Origin: DATJGR01 sp963735085
Lineage (GTDB): Bacteria > Pseudomonadota > Gammaproteobacteria > Pseudomonadales > Azotimanducaceae
Assembly: GCA_963735085.1 (NCBI GenBank)
Contig: CAVTJP010000005.1
Coordinates: 1,178,001-1,242,000 of the forward strand
Reading direction: 5' to 3'
DNA length: 64,000 nt
The position numbers and the translations under genes were made by a program. Below, piece by piece: positions 33,877-43,022 of the stretch. The notes under the pieces are model-generated. The model did no database searches. It was not told where the DNA came from and saw only the letters and a program-made list of their open reading frames with translations. How positions within the stretch are numbered: position 1 is the first letter of the stretch; each line of letters begins with the position of its first letter.

Positions 33877-35005
33877 ATACCCGCTGCAGGTATGTGCGAA
33901 GTATCTTCAGGTAGCGTGGCACGGGAAGCAGAAACGCATCGTGGCCGAGTGGTGTGTCAATCACTGCGCTGACGACATTCTTGCGCGCGGCGATCAGCGC
34001 ATCGACGACTTCCTTGGATCGCGCGGGCGCGAAGCGCCAATCCGACGTGAACGAAATGACTAGGAAGTCGCACTGTGCGCCTTGCAGTGCTGCGACGAGG
34101 TCATCCTCGAAATCTCGCGCTGGATCGAAGTGGTCGAGCGCGCGCGTCATCAACAGATAAGTATTCGCATCGAATCGCTTGGAAAACGATCTGCCCTGAT
34201 GATGCAGATAGCTCTCGACCTGAAACTGAACGTCGCGTGCGGCAGCGAGATCGCCCGACTTCACGTCCCTGCCAAATTTTTCCCGCAGACCGTCGTCCGA
34301 TTGGTAGGTGACGTGTCCCAACATTCTCGCGAGCATCAATCCGCGCGCGGGACTGGTTGCGCAGTCGAGATAGCGGCCCTCGGCGAATTCCGGATCAGAG
34401 ATGATCGCCTGCCGTGCAATCTCGTTGAACGCGATGTTTTGCGCCGACAAGCGCGCCGCGGACGCGATCAGTAGAGCGTGTGCCACGCGGTTCGGGAGAT
34501 CGATGGACCATTGCATTGCCTGCATGCCGCCGAGGCTGCCGCCGACGACCGCAGCCCATCTCTGGATTCCGAGCGTGTCGGCTAGCAGTGCCTGCGTGGC
34601 GACCCAATCGCGGACAGTGACGGCTGGGAAGTCGGGGCCGTAGACACGACCGGTGTCGGGGTTGATCGAACGTGGCCCCGTGCTGCCGTTGCAGCCGCCG
34701 ATATTGTTGAGGCTAACGACGAAGAACAGGTTGGTGTCGATCGGTTTGTCTGGGCCGATACAGGAATCCCACCAGCCGGGCCGGTCATCGTCTTCGCTGT
34801 GATAGCCGGCGGCGTGATGGTGCCCGGATAGCGCGTGGCAGATCAGCACGGCGTTCGATCGAGCGGCGTTCAGTTCACCATAGGTTTCGTAGACAATTTC
34901 CATACGTGGCAGCACGCGACCGCACAGCAACGTAAACGGCGCGTCGAACGACTGCAGGCGCGGTGTGACCACGCCTACCGAGTTGGCGGAACTGCTGTTG
35001 GGCAT
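33857..35005 (-). CDS. metX: Homoserine O-succinyl/acetyltransferase MetX
   Basis: 382 aa alpha/beta hydrolase-fold acyltransferase, first dedicated step of methionine synthesis. Nucleophile elbow VVGGSLGGMQAMQWSIDLPN, NNIGGCNGSTGPRSINPDTG, RMLGHVTYQSDDGLREKFGR and the catalytic His in DTPLGHDAFLLP. MetX proteins coupled with MetW in gammaproteobacteria have often been shown to use succinyl-CoA, so succinyltransferase is likelier than acetyltransferase here, but this is inference. It opens the leftward metX-metW-DUF4426-rdgB-hemW run. Confidence 0.93.
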   Translation of the reverse strand: MPNSSSANSVGVVTPRLQSFDAPFTLLCGRVLPRMEIVYETYGELNAARSNAVLICHALSGHHHAAGYHSEDDDRPGWWDSCIGPDKPIDTNLFFVVSLNNIGGCNGSTGPRSINPDTGRVYGPDFPAVTVRDWVATQALLADTLGIQRWAAVVGGSLGGMQAMQWSIDLPNRVAHALLIASAARLSAQNIAFNEIARQAIISDPEFAEGRYLDCATSPARGLMLARMLGHVTYQSDDGLREKFGRDVKSGDLAAARDVQFQVESYLHHQGRSFSKRFDANTYLLMTRALDHFDPARDFEDDLVAALQGAQCDFLVISFTSDWRFAPARSKEVVDALIAARKNVVSAVIDTPLGHDAFLLPVPRYLKILRTYLQRVYACIDS

Positions 35006-35073
35006 TGGACGGCGGAGTCTAAAGCAACGATCAAAGCACCAGCAACGCCGATCGATGGTGCGAACCGATTACG

Positions 35074-35631
35074 TCAGCTCAGCAATGTGCTGAACACCGC
35101 CGGCAGCAGGTAGTCTCGAATCAGAATAAGAACCATGAAGACCAGAATCGGGGAAAAATCCAGACCGCCGAGCGGCGGGATCAGTCGGCGCGCGGGCGCG
35201 AGGATCGGCTCGGTAACTTGTGTCAGCAGTGCGGCGGCCGGATGGTACGACCCCGGCGCGACGAAGCTCAACACGATCACGACGATCAACGCGAACCAAT
35301 ACACCGTCAGCAGGAGGCGCAGCACGTCGAACAAACCGAACCCAAACAGGTATGCGGCTCCGGGTATGTAGTGGGACTGAATTCCGAACGACAGGGCATG
35401 CGACAGCACTTCTATGAGCCACGCCGCGATGAACGCTGCGAAGTCGAGGTTGCGATACCCCGGAATCAACATTCGCATTGGGCGGAGGATAGGGTCTGTC
35501 GCTTTGATGATGCCCTGCGAGATCGGGTTATAGAAATCTGCCCGGCTGGCTTGCAGGATCAGTCGCGCGAGAAACAGAAAGCAGACGAACTCGAAGATGG
35601 TGTTGACGACGAAGACTAGCGGGCTATTCAT
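35074..35631 (-). CDS. YggT family membrane protein
   Basis: 185 aa with two repeated YGGT units: NPISQGIIKATDPILRPMRM and LLTQVTEPILAPARRLIPP, each following a hydrophobic helix pair and before LDF-type segments. About four membrane helices. Role uncertain; family members have been tied to envelope and ion homeostasis. It overlaps the proC stop by 4 bp in the usual pilT / yggS-proC-yggT neighbourhood. Confidence 0.92.
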   Translation of the reverse strand: MNSPLVFVVNTIFEFVCFLFLARLILQASRADFYNPISQGIIKATDPILRPMRMLIPGYRNLDFAAFIAAWLIEVLSHALSFGIQSHYIPGAAYLFGFGLFDVLRLLLTVYWFALIVVIVLSFVAPGSYHPAAALLTQVTEPILAPARRLIPPLGGLDFSPILVFMVLILIRDYLLPAVFSTLLS

Positions 35632-36497
35632 TGGGGGTGTCCTGATTCATCTGTGCTGCGCGGAGTCACTGCGCCGCCGAACTCGTCGGCAAGCTCGACC
35701 GACCGCCGCGCGGCACCGTGTACCGCTTGCTTCACGAGCGACTTGCAGCCGCCCGCATCGAACATTGAAATGGCACGCTCAGTGGTACCCCCTGGGGATG
35801 TCACATTGCGCCGCAGCACACTGGGGGATAGATCGCTTTCGTTAGCCATCACGGCGGCGCCATACGCAGTCTTTAGCGTCAACCTGCGTGCGGTTGCTTC
35901 GTCGAGCCCGAGTTCGACGCCGGCTTCGATCATAGCCTCCATCAGGTAGAAGAAATAAGCCGGTCCGCTGCCCGAGACTGCGGTCACCGCGTCGATTGAC
36001 GATTCGTCTCGAACCCAGATGACGTCACCAACCGCCGAAAGAATCGACTCGGCGACACTGCGTTGCTGCTGCGTGGCACGGCTATTCGCGAACAGCGCCG
36101 TCACGCCGGCCCCATACAACGCCGGTGTATTTGGCATGCAGCGAACTATGCCTACAGGACACGAACACCAACTTGCTATGGCGGAACTTGGTACGCCCGC
36201 AGCAATGGAAATCAATAGCTGCGCCTCGCGTATCGAACTCTTCAGATGCTGGACGACGCGGCTCACCAATTGTGGTTTGACTGCCAACACGATCGATGTT
36301 GCGCCCTCGACGGCACGTTCATTTGCATCGATCGCTGCCACACCGAGCGCGGCCATGCTGGAGCGTTGGTCGGCATCCGGATCAGCGGCGACGATCGATG
36401 ACGCCGGAAAGCCGTGCCGCAGCAGACCTCCGACCAGGCAACGTGCCATGTTGCCCGCGCCGATGAACGCAACTCGCCCGTCCACCGCTTCAGCCAT
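35628..36497 (-). CDS. proC: Pyrroline-5-carboxylate reductase
   Basis: 289 aa. Last step of proline synthesis, NAD(P)H-dependent. Rossmann motif VAFIGAGNMARCLVGGLL, SIVLAVKPQLVSRVVQ, RCMPNTPALYGAGVTALF, AVSGSGPAYFFYLMEAMIEA and the C-terminal signature NVTSPGGTTERAISMFD. Overlaps yggS upstream by 8 bp and yggT downstream by 4 bp. Confidence 0.97.
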   Translation of the reverse strand: MAEAVDGRVAFIGAGNMARCLVGGLLRHGFPASSIVAADPDADQRSSMAALGVAAIDANERAVEGATSIVLAVKPQLVSRVVQHLKSSIREAQLLISIAAGVPSSAIASWCSCPVGIVRCMPNTPALYGAGVTALFANSRATQQQRSVAESILSAVGDVIWVRDESSIDAVTAVSGSGPAYFFYLMEAMIEAGVELGLDEATARRLTLKTAYGAAVMANESDLSPSVLRRNVTSPGGTTERAISMFDAGGCKSLVKQAVHGAARRSVELADEFGGAVTPRSTDESGHPQ

Positions 36498-37194
36498 CGG
36501 TGGTAGCCGCGGGGCGAGGCCCGAATATTGCCGTACCGATTCTGATCATCGTGGCACCTTCCTCGATCGCTATTTCAAAGTCCTGACTCATTCCCATCGA
36601 CAGCGTGTCCCAATGCAGCGCATTGGAGGGTTTCGCATCGTCGAACAAGATGCGCATACGGCGAAAGGCCTGACGTTGTGCCTCTGGGTCCGCGTGCGGT
36701 CGTGGAATTGCCATCAATCCGCGTACGCGCAGCCTCGGTAGATTCCGCAGCTGCGCGGAGAATTTTGCCAGAGCTTGCGGGACGATACCCGATTTCCGGG
36801 GCTCCTGATCGATATTGACCTGAATCAGGACGTTGAGAGGAACTGCATCTGCAGGGCGTTGCGCGGACAATCGGCGTGCAATCTTCTCGCGATCCAGTGT
36901 CTGTACCCATTGAAAGTGGCGCGCGATGTCTCGGGTCTTGTTCGATTGCACCGTCCCGATGAAATGCCAGTGCAACGGTACATCATGCAGTGCCTCGATT
37001 TTTGGAATCGATTCGTCGAGATAATTCTCGCCGATGTCGGCTATCCCGACGTTCGCCGCAGTGCGAATGGCGTCGCTGTCGCGCGTCTTCGACACCGCGA
37101 TCAGACACACAGAGTCCTGCTGACGACCGCTTCGTTGCGCGGCAAGAGCGATGCGGTTACGTATGTCTGCGACTTGGTTGCTGATCGAGTACAT
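36490..37194 (-). CDS. YggS family pyridoxal phosphate homeostasis protein
   Basis: 234 aa PLP-binding TIM-barrel protein (PLPBP) that buffers PLP. The PLP lysine is in LIAVSKTRDSDAIRTA; also IGENYLDESIPKIEAL, LHWHFIGTVQSNKTRDIA, LSMGMSQDFEIAIEEGATM and RIGTAIFG. It is divergent from pilT across 145 bp. Not an amino acid racemase despite the fold. Confidence 0.94.
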   Translation of the reverse strand: MYSISNQVADIRNRIALAAQRSGRQQDSVCLIAVSKTRDSDAIRTAANVGIADIGENYLDESIPKIEALHDVPLHWHFIGTVQSNKTRDIARHFQWVQTLDREKIARRLSAQRPADAVPLNVLIQVNIDQEPRKSGIVPQALAKFSAQLRNLPRLRVRGLMAIPRPHADPEAQRQAFRRMRILFDDAKPSNALHWDTLSMGMSQDFEIAIEEGATMIRIGTAIFGPRPAATTDG

Positions 37195-37276
37195 GTTGCT
37201 TGTGTAGACGGCGTCGCAGTTTAGCGATGCGACATTCCCGCGTCATCCATATGCCATGTGCAACCGAAGGGGGAGG

Positions 37277-37288
37277 TAATACTATACA
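37277..37288 (+). promoter_or_regulatory. -10-like elements before pilT
   Basis: The stretch TAATACTATACA, about 50 bp upstream of pilT, contains three overlapping -10-like hexamers (TAATAC, TACTAT, TATACA). No convincing -35 was found, so the exact promoter is uncertain; the divergent yggS-pilT gap makes a promoter here likely. Confidence 0.35.
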
Positions 37289-37339
37289 GGCCTCTCCATG
37301 GACTCTCTTTGCGGGGAGCGCGAGCAGAAAGGGACTGCT

Positions 37340-38374
37340 ATGGATATCACCGAACTGCTGGCTTTCAGTGCCAAACAAGGCGCATCCGACCTGCATCTAT
37401 CCGCGGGCTTACCGCCGATGATTCGAGTCGATGGTGACGTGCGACGCATCAATCTGCCGCCTCTCGAGCATCGCGAAGTTCACTCGCTTGTCTACGAGAT
37501 CATGAACGACAAGCAGCGCAAGGACTACGAGGAATTCCTGGAGACCGACTTCTCGTTCGAGGTGCCTGGTGTCGCGCGCTTCCGTGTCAATGCGTTCAAT
37601 CAGAATCGTGGCGCCGGGGCGGTGTTCCGAACCATTCCTTCCAAGGTACTGACGTTGGAAGACCTGAGCATGGGCCAGGTTTTCAAAGATATATCGATGG
37701 CGCCGCGAGGTCTCGTGCTTGTGACCGGGCCCACGGGTTCCGGCAAGAGTACGTCGATGGCCGCGATGGTCGACTTCATCAACGACAATCGCTATCAACA
37801 TATCCTGACGATCGAAGACCCGATCGAGTTCGTTCACGAGAGCAAGAAGTGTCTCGTCAACCAGCGCGAGGTCCACCGCGACACACATGGATTCTCCGAA
37901 GCGCTACGCGTTGCACTGCGGGAAGATCCGGACGTGATTCTCGTGGGTGAGATGCGTGACCTGGTGACCACGCGACTGGCGTTGACAGCTGCGGAAACCG
38001 GGCATCTTGTGTTCGCGACGCTGCATACGACATCGGCATCGAAGACTATCGACCGAATCATCGACCAGTTCCCTGCTGAAGAAAAAGACATGGTTAGGTC
38101 GATGCTGTCGGAGTCGCTACAGGCTGTGATTTCGCAGACGTTGCTCAAGCGCGTGAATGGCGGTCGCGTCGCAGCGCACGAGATCATGATCGCTACGCCG
38201 GCGATTCGTAACCTGATTCGCGAAGGCAAGGTTGCCCAGATGTACTCCGCCATTCAGACCAGCGCGGCAAATGGTATGCAGACGCTCGACCAATGTCTTC
38301 AGGGCTTGGTGCAGCGTCGCGTAATAGCTCGTGATACTGCGCGCGAGATTGCAAAAATCCCCGAGAGCTTCTGA
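37340..38374 (+). CDS. pilT: Type IV pilus retraction ATPase PilT
   Basis: 344 aa hexameric ATPase that depolymerises pilin and drives twitching. N-terminal segment MDITELLAFSAKQGASDLHL, Walker A GPTGSGKSTSMAAM (about 130), Asp box TIEDPIEFVHESKKCLVNQR, Walker B DVILVGEMRD (about 200), His box GHLVFATLHTTSASKTIDRI and the PilT-specific AIRNLIREGK (about 287). The ATG at 37340 has GGGA-type pairing upstream; a frame to 37298 exists but lacks conservation. pilU follows 8 bp later. Confidence 0.97.
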   Translation: MDITELLAFSAKQGASDLHLSAGLPPMIRVDGDVRRINLPPLEHREVHSLVYEIMNDKQRKDYEEFLETDFSFEVPGVARFRVNAFNQNRGAGAVFRTIPSKVLTLEDLSMGQVFKDISMAPRGLVLVTGPTGSGKSTSMAAMVDFINDNRYQHILTIEDPIEFVHESKKCLVNQREVHRDTHGFSEALRVALREDPDVILVGEMRDLVTTRLALTAAETGHLVFATLHTTSASKTIDRIIDQFPAEEKDMVRSMLSESLQAVISQTLLKRVNGGRVAAHEIMIATPAIRNLIREGKVAQMYSAIQTSAANGMQTLDQCLQGLVQRRVIARDTAREIAKIPESF

Positions 38375-38382
38375 GGTGGCCC

Positions 38383-39525
38383 ATGGAGTTCGATAAGTTA
38401 CTCAAGCTGGTCGTCGAAAAAGGGGCATCCGACCTCTTCATCACCGCCGGACGCCCGCCAACGATCAAGATCAACGGCAAGTTGTTCGCCGCGTCGAAGA
38501 ATGCGCTCTCCCCGGAGCAGTCGCGGGAGCTCGTGCTCGGTGTGATGAATAAAGATCAACAGGATGCGTTCAAGCGCGATCACGAGTGCAACTTTGCGAT
38601 CAATACACGAGGCTTGGGTCGCTTTCGCGTCAGCGCATTCTATCAGCGCAATCTGATCGGCATGGTGTTGCGCCGTATCGAAGTGAACATTCCGAAGGTT
38701 GCCGAACTGGGGTTGCCGCCGGTCATCGAGCAACTTGCGATGACGAAGCGCGGCTTGATCATTTTCGTTGGCGCGACGGGAACTGGTAAGTCGACCTCGC
38801 TCGCCGCGATGATCGGCCATCGCAATGAAAACTCCACGGGCCACATCATCAGCATCGAGGACCCGATCGAATACGTCCACCAGCATCACGGCTGCATCAT
38901 CACGCAGCGTGAGGTGGGCATGGACACCGACAGTTTCGAAGTGGCGCTGAAGAACACGCTGCGTCAGGCGCCGGATGTCATCATGATCGGCGAGGTGCGT
39001 CAGCGGGAGACAATGGAATCCGCGGTTACGTTCGCAGAAACGGGGCACCTGTGCCTATGCACGTTGCACGCGAACAATGCCAACCAGGCGCTGGATCGAA
39101 TCATTCACTTCTTTCCAAGTGATCGGCATGACCAAATCTGGATGGACCTGTCGCTGAACCTGAAGGCGATCGTCGCACAGCAGCTCATTCCCACCGTCGA
39201 CGGTCAAGGACGCCGCGCGGCGGTCGAGGTTTTGATCAACACGCCGCTGATGGCAGACCATATTCGCAAGGGCGAAGTCCATCTGCTGAAGGAGCTGATG
39301 ACGAAATCCACGGAACTCGGCATGCAGACGTTCGACCAAGGTCTCTATCGTCTCTACAGTGCAGGCGAGATTTCTTATGACGCCGCTCTCACGCATGCCG
39401 ATTCGGCAAACGATCTACGATTGATGATCAAACTCGGCGCGGATGCCGGCGCCGGCGATGCGATGGATGCGGTAGGTAACCTGACGTTGGAAGACACCGA
39501 ATCCGCGTTCAGCTATCGACGCTAG
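38383..39525 (+). CDS. pilU: Type IV pilus accessory retraction ATPase PilU
   Basis: 380 aa paralogue of PilT. Walker A GATGTGKSTSLAAM (about 131), SIEDPIEYVHQHHGCIITQR, Walker B DVIMIGEVRQ and GHLCLCTLHANNANQALDRI; PilU-type C-terminus is longer than PilT. PilU assists PilT during retraction under load. It follows pilT by 8 bp and its end overlaps the convergent ruvX by 17 bp. Confidence 0.96.
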   Translation: MEFDKLLKLVVEKGASDLFITAGRPPTIKINGKLFAASKNALSPEQSRELVLGVMNKDQQDAFKRDHECNFAINTRGLGRFRVSAFYQRNLIGMVLRRIEVNIPKVAELGLPPVIEQLAMTKRGLIIFVGATGTGKSTSLAAMIGHRNENSTGHIISIEDPIEYVHQHHGCIITQREVGMDTDSFEVALKNTLRQAPDVIMIGEVRQRETMESAVTFAETGHLCLCTLHANNANQALDRIIHFFPSDRHDQIWMDLSLNLKAIVAQQLIPTVDGQGRRAAVEVLINTPLMADHIRKGEVHLLKELMTKSTELGMQTFDQGLYRLYSAGEISYDAALTHADSANDLRLMIKLGADAGAGDAMDAVGNLTLEDTESAFSYRR

Positions 39526-39940
39526 CTGCGCTGTCGCCGGGTCGCGCGCCGAGGAAGGATTCCGCGATCAGTCGTGCGGCAACTGCGTGCTGCGCATCAA
39601 TGTCCCGACATAGCCCTCTAGCTTCAAAACTGGTCAGGCGCTCGTCGACCAGTTCCACCCTCATGCTATAGCGGGCGCCTAGACGCTTCGCGAACCGACT
39701 GGCACGGTTCGCCATCTCGCTGATCGTGCCGTCCATGTTCAACGGTAATCCGACCAGCAATACATCGGGTTGCCAGGTTTGTAGTACCGCGTCGACCGCA
39801 CGCCAATCAGGCATGCCGTCACGCGCACGCAGCGTCGTGACTTCTTGTGCGGTTTGCGTGACGGTCTGTCCGATGGCGACACCGATGTTGCGCAGTCCGA
39901 AGTCGAATGCGACCACGGTGTGCGGTTTGGTCACGGTCAC
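39509..39940 (-). CDS. ruvX: Putative Holliday junction resolvase / pre-16S rRNA nuclease YqgF
   Basis: 143 aa RNase H-fold nuclease. Seen: VVAFDFGLRNIGVAIGQTVT with the first catalytic Asp, VLLVGLPLNMDGTISEMA, VELVDERLTSFEARGL with the ERLTS signature, and a closing region with Asp residues. In E. coli it matures the 16S rRNA 5' end. Overlaps yqgE by 4 bp. The linkage yqgE-yqgF beside pilT/tonB-like is conserved in pseudomonads, though the pyrB/pyrC genes found there are missing here. Confidence 0.93.
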   Translation of the reverse strand: MTVTKPHTVVAFDFGLRNIGVAIGQTVTQTAQEVTTLRARDGMPDWRAVDAVLQTWQPDVLLVGLPLNMDGTISEMANRASRFAKRLGARYSMRVELVDERLTSFEARGLCRDIDAQHAVAARLIAESFLGARPGDSAASVDS

Positions 39941-40494
39941 GCGTGTCCGGCGTGGGTCGACATCAGGCGGAAGTCGATGCCGATGGATGCGGCAGCTTTG
40001 TTGACGCGCTGATCGAATGGCACATCGAACAGGATGTCGATATCCGCGGGACAGCTGAGCCAGGCGTTCTGCGACAGCTCAGCTTCCAGCTGGCCGCCGC
40101 CCCATCCAGCGTAGCCAAGCGCGACAACATAGCGGTGCGGGCCTTGCCCGGCGCCGATTGCCTCTAAGGTCTGGCGTGCGGTGCTGAGCATCAGGCCGTT
40201 GCCTAAGGTCAGGCTGGCGTCGTACTGCACCTCGTCGCTGTGCAGAATGAACCCGCGATCGGTTTTCACCGGACCACCTTCGAGTACGGGTTGTTTGGCA
40301 ATGTGCGTTGCACCGATCCCCAGTTGTTCGAGCAGTTCGGAGACACTCAGCCGCGTTGGCCGATTGACCATCAGGCCCATAGCGCCTTCCTCGTTGTGCT
40401 CACAGATATACGTGATGGTATTGCCGAAATACTCACCGACGAGGCCCGGCATTGCGAGCAGGAAGTGGTGCTTCAGACAAATATCGAGTGACAT
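39937..40494 (-). CDS. YqgE/AlgH family protein
   Basis: 185 aa. Family features are the start LKHHFLLAMPGLVGEYFGNT, EEGAMGLMVNRPTRLSVSEL, VLEGGPVKTDRGFILHSDE and VALGYAGWGGGQLEAELSQN. Biochemical role unknown; called AlgH in Pseudomonas for an indirect effect on alginate genes. The ATG at 40494 gives the normal N-terminus; an in-frame extension to 40701 overlaps the upstream TonB gene and is not conserved. Confidence 0.92.
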   Translation of the reverse strand: MSLDICLKHHFLLAMPGLVGEYFGNTITYICEHNEEGAMGLMVNRPTRLSVSELLEQLGIGATHIAKQPVLEGGPVKTDRGFILHSDEVQYDASLTLGNGLMLSTARQTLEAIGAGQGPHRYVVALGYAGWGGGQLEAELSQNAWLSCPADIDILFDVPFDQRVNKAAASIGIDFRLMSTHAGHA

Positions 40495-40528
40495 GCGTGC
40501 GGAATCATAGCAGCTGCAGAGGTGCAGC

Positions 40529-41386
40529 TCAGGACGACGAGTAGTGATTCTTGCGGAACTCCCAGGTACGCACGATCTCGAGTACATCCGTGGATTGGCG
40601 CATTTGCTCAGGAAACGGTGCAAACGGCGCTGCCTGCCGAACGATGCGTATCGCAGCGTCGTCGAGCACCTTGAAGCCCGACGAATCGAGAATGCGGACA
40701 TCCTTGAGCGCGCCGTCCGGTGTAATCGATACCATAAGTCGTAAGCTGCCGTAGAGGCGCTCGCGACGCGCTTCTTCCGGATAATTCAGGTTCCCCACCG
40801 TCTCGACTTTACGACGCCAGGATTGCAGATAGTAGGCATCGACGGCCTGACGCGCCGAGACGCTGGTCAATCGGCGCACCCGCGGCGACTTGGCCTTGGT
40901 ATTGGTTTCGCTGTCGGGGCGTGCTTCGAGGCTTGCGATCTCCTGGCTCAAATCGAGCAGACGCTTTTGATCCGCTGGCGTTAGCCGTGGTTCTACCTTG
41001 GTTTGTGGGGCTTCGATCGTCGCTGTCTCTTCGCGAGCTGCCGACGTCGTCAACATGGCCTGCGATTCAACCTGAGGTTTTTCCTGCGCCGGATCGGATG
41101 CGACTTGGCGAAACGCACTATCGTGAAAATCCGCGGTCTCGGTGGTGGTGGTTTCGCGAACCTGCTCTGCGTCGCCACTGCCAAGCTGATTCGATTGTGC
41201 AAGGAAGTCCGGCTTGTCGGGTGCGATGCGATCGTCGTGCTGGGCTAGCGTGACCTCAACAGTGGGCGATCGAGCCTGATCCACGTGCCAGGCGAAGCCA
41301 ATCCCCAGAATCACTGCGGCATGAAGCGAGGCCGCGAGAAATACGGTAAATGACAACCGGTCTCGCGGAGTGATGACGGCATCCAT
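40529..41386 (-). CDS. Energy transducer TonB family protein
   Basis: 285 aa. One N-terminal membrane helix (LSFTVFLAASLHAAVILGIG), a periplasmic spacer rich in Glu/Thr/Gln rather than in Pro-Glu/Pro-Lys repeats, then a TonB C-terminal domain (NYPEEARRERLYGSLRLMVS, ITPDGALKDVRILDSSGFKV, APFAPFPEQMRQ). The spacer and its place between gshB and yqgE match the TonB3-type protein of Pseudomonas, which has been linked to twitching motility. No exbB/exbD lies here. Whether it serves siderophore receptors or pili cannot be told from sequence. Confidence 0.88.
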   Translation of the reverse strand: MDAVITPRDRLSFTVFLAASLHAAVILGIGFAWHVDQARSPTVEVTLAQHDDRIAPDKPDFLAQSNQLGSGDAEQVRETTTTETADFHDSAFRQVASDPAQEKPQVESQAMLTTSAAREETATIEAPQTKVEPRLTPADQKRLLDLSQEIASLEARPDSETNTKAKSPRVRRLTSVSARQAVDAYYLQSWRRKVETVGNLNYPEEARRERLYGSLRLMVSITPDGALKDVRILDSSGFKVLDDAAIRIVRQAAPFAPFPEQMRQSTDVLEIVRTWEFRKNHYSSS

Positions 41387-41408
41387 GATCGAGGTACTTT
41401 ACGTTGCC

Positions 41409-42404
41409 TTATGGGGCCGCATTGCGGCCGCCGGTGAGTTTTGCATCGATGCAGTCGACGAGTTTACCGGCTATGTCGAGGCCGAACTGTGTATCGAGTT
41501 CGCGAATGCAGGTTGGACACGTGACATTCACCTCGGTCAAATAATCGCCAATGATATCGATGCCGACGAAGTATAGCCCGCGTCGTACCAACTCCGGCCC
41601 GACTTGCTCGGTGATCCACCGGTCGCGCGCCGTTAACGGCCGACCCTCCCCCGTACCGCCCGCGGCGAGGTTACCGCGCGCCTCACCCTGCTTGGGAATC
41701 CGCGCGAGCGCATAGGGTATCGCCTCACCATCGACGATGAGAACGCGTTTGTCCCCCTGACTGATTTCGGGGATGAACTGCTGGGCCATGATGGGTCGTT
41801 CGCCATAGTGAGTCAGCGTTTCGATGACGACCGACAGGTTCGGATCGTCGTCCATCATGCGGAAGATCGACTCACCGCCCATCCCGTCGAGCGGCTTGAG
41901 CACAGTGCGTTTGTGTTGAGCGTGAAACGCGCGGATCACGTCGGCCCGACTCGATACGATCAAAGGCGGCCCGCATTGGGGGAACGCGGTTGCAAAGAAC
42001 TTCTCGTTGCAGTCGCGCAGGCTGCCTGGGCGATTCACCACCAACACGCCCTCGCTCTCCGCCCGCTCGAGCAAATAGGTAGTGTAGATATACTGCATGT
42101 CGAAAGGTGGATCCTTGCGCATGAAGATCACGTCAAACTCGCCGAGCGGACGGGCCACCTCCTCGCCTCGGCGATACCAGCCAGAACGCGCTGTTGCAGG
42201 ATCGAGCCGTTCAAGGAATTCGCCGTGCAACGCCAGGGTTCGCGTGAACGCGAACGGCTTGGCGTCCCGATAGAACAGGTCGCTCTGAGGACTGTAGTGA
42301 ACGTCCCACGCCCGTTGCTGGGCGGCGCGAATCATCGCGAGAGTACTGTCCTTTTTGAGGTTGAGTTCGTCGACGGGATCCATGACGAACAAAGCTTTTG
42401 TCAT
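41409..42404 (-). CDS. gshB: Glutathione synthetase
   Basis: 331 aa ATP-grasp ligase adding glycine to gamma-glutamylcysteine. Seen: FVMDPVDELNLKKDSTLAMI, FMRKDPPFDMQYIYTTYLLE, VLVVNRPGSLRDCNEKFFAT, KPLDGMGGESIFRM (ATP-grasp loop) and VNVTCPTCIRELD. The ATG at 42404 (MTKALFVMDPV) is used; a TTG at 42413 is in frame. It is divergent from pilG over 214 bp and lies 22 bp from the TonB-like gene. Confidence 0.96.
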   Translation of the reverse strand: MTKALFVMDPVDELNLKKDSTLAMIRAAQQRAWDVHYSPQSDLFYRDAKPFAFTRTLALHGEFLERLDPATARSGWYRRGEEVARPLGEFDVIFMRKDPPFDMQYIYTTYLLERAESEGVLVVNRPGSLRDCNEKFFATAFPQCGPPLIVSSRADVIRAFHAQHKRTVLKPLDGMGGESIFRMMDDDPNLSVVIETLTHYGERPIMAQQFIPEISQGDKRVLIVDGEAIPYALARIPKQGEARGNLAAGGTGEGRPLTARDRWITEQVGPELVRRGLYFVGIDIIGDYLTEVNVTCPTCIRELDTQFGLDIAGKLVDCIDAKLTGGRNAAP

Positions 42405-42543
42405 CGAACTCAAGCCTCAACGTGGTAGGAGTCAAAAGTACCCACATGGGATACTGCGAGCAACCAGAATGAGACAGAATTCCCTTTATAGTCGGCGACT
42501 TATGGATCGACCCCAGAAATCGTGTTACAACGCGATCGTTCTG

Positions 42544-42571
42544 TTGACCGGGCATCCCGGAGCAGTATTTC
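42544..42571 (+). promoter_or_regulatory. Putative promoter of the pilGHIJ-chpA-chpC operon
   Basis: TTGACC (42544-42549), a 16-bp spacer, and TATTTC (42566-42571) lie 47 bp before pilG. The spacer contains a short inverted repeat, CCGGG-cat-CCCGG. Match is moderate; the 214-bp gshB-pilG gap is the largest in the window and is where the operon promoter should lie. Confidence 0.4.
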
Positions 42572-42618
42572 AGACACCGCAAATGACCCCTGTAGAGGGT
42601 TGAGGCAAGGAACGTACC

Positions 42619-42999
42619 ATGGAAGAGGAACTTCAGGGCGTCAAGGTGTTGGTCATTGATGACAGTAAGACGATCCGGCGCAGTGCCGAGAATCTGTTGT
42701 CAAAGGCGGGATGCGCCGTCATCACTGCGACTGACGGATTCGATGCGCTGGCGAAGATCGCCGATTCGCATCCAGAGATCATCTTTGTTGACATCATGAT
42801 GCCTCGCTTGGATGGGTATCAAACCTGCGCCCTGATCAAAAACAACAGTGAATTCAAGTCGACTCCTGTCGTGATGCTGTCGAGCAAGGACGGGCTGTTC
42901 GACAAGGCTAAGGGCCGCATCGTCGGTTCCGACCGGTACATCACGAAGCCGTTCAGCAAGGAAGAGCTGCTCGGTACCATCCGAACGTTGGTCGGTTAG
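42619..42999 (+). CDS. pilG: Twitching motility response regulator PilG
   Basis: 126-residue single-domain receiver. Acidic pair D14-D15 in VLVIDDSKTIRRSAE, phosphoacceptor D58 in IIFVDIMMPRLDGYQ, the Thr/Ser switch MLSSKDGL and the lysine in YITKPFSKEELL. PilG is phosphorylated by ChpA and stimulates pilus extension and cAMP signalling in Pseudomonas. First gene of the chemosensory operon; a GGCAAGGAA-type site precedes the ATG. Confidence 0.96.
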   Translation: MEEELQGVKVLVIDDSKTIRRSAENLLSKAGCAVITATDGFDALAKIADSHPEIIFVDIMMPRLDGYQTCALIKNNSEFKSTPVVMLSSKDGLFDKAKGRIVGSDRYITKPFSKEELLGTIRTLVG

Positions 43000-43022
43000 G
43001 AAGCGGATCCGAGGCAGCAACG

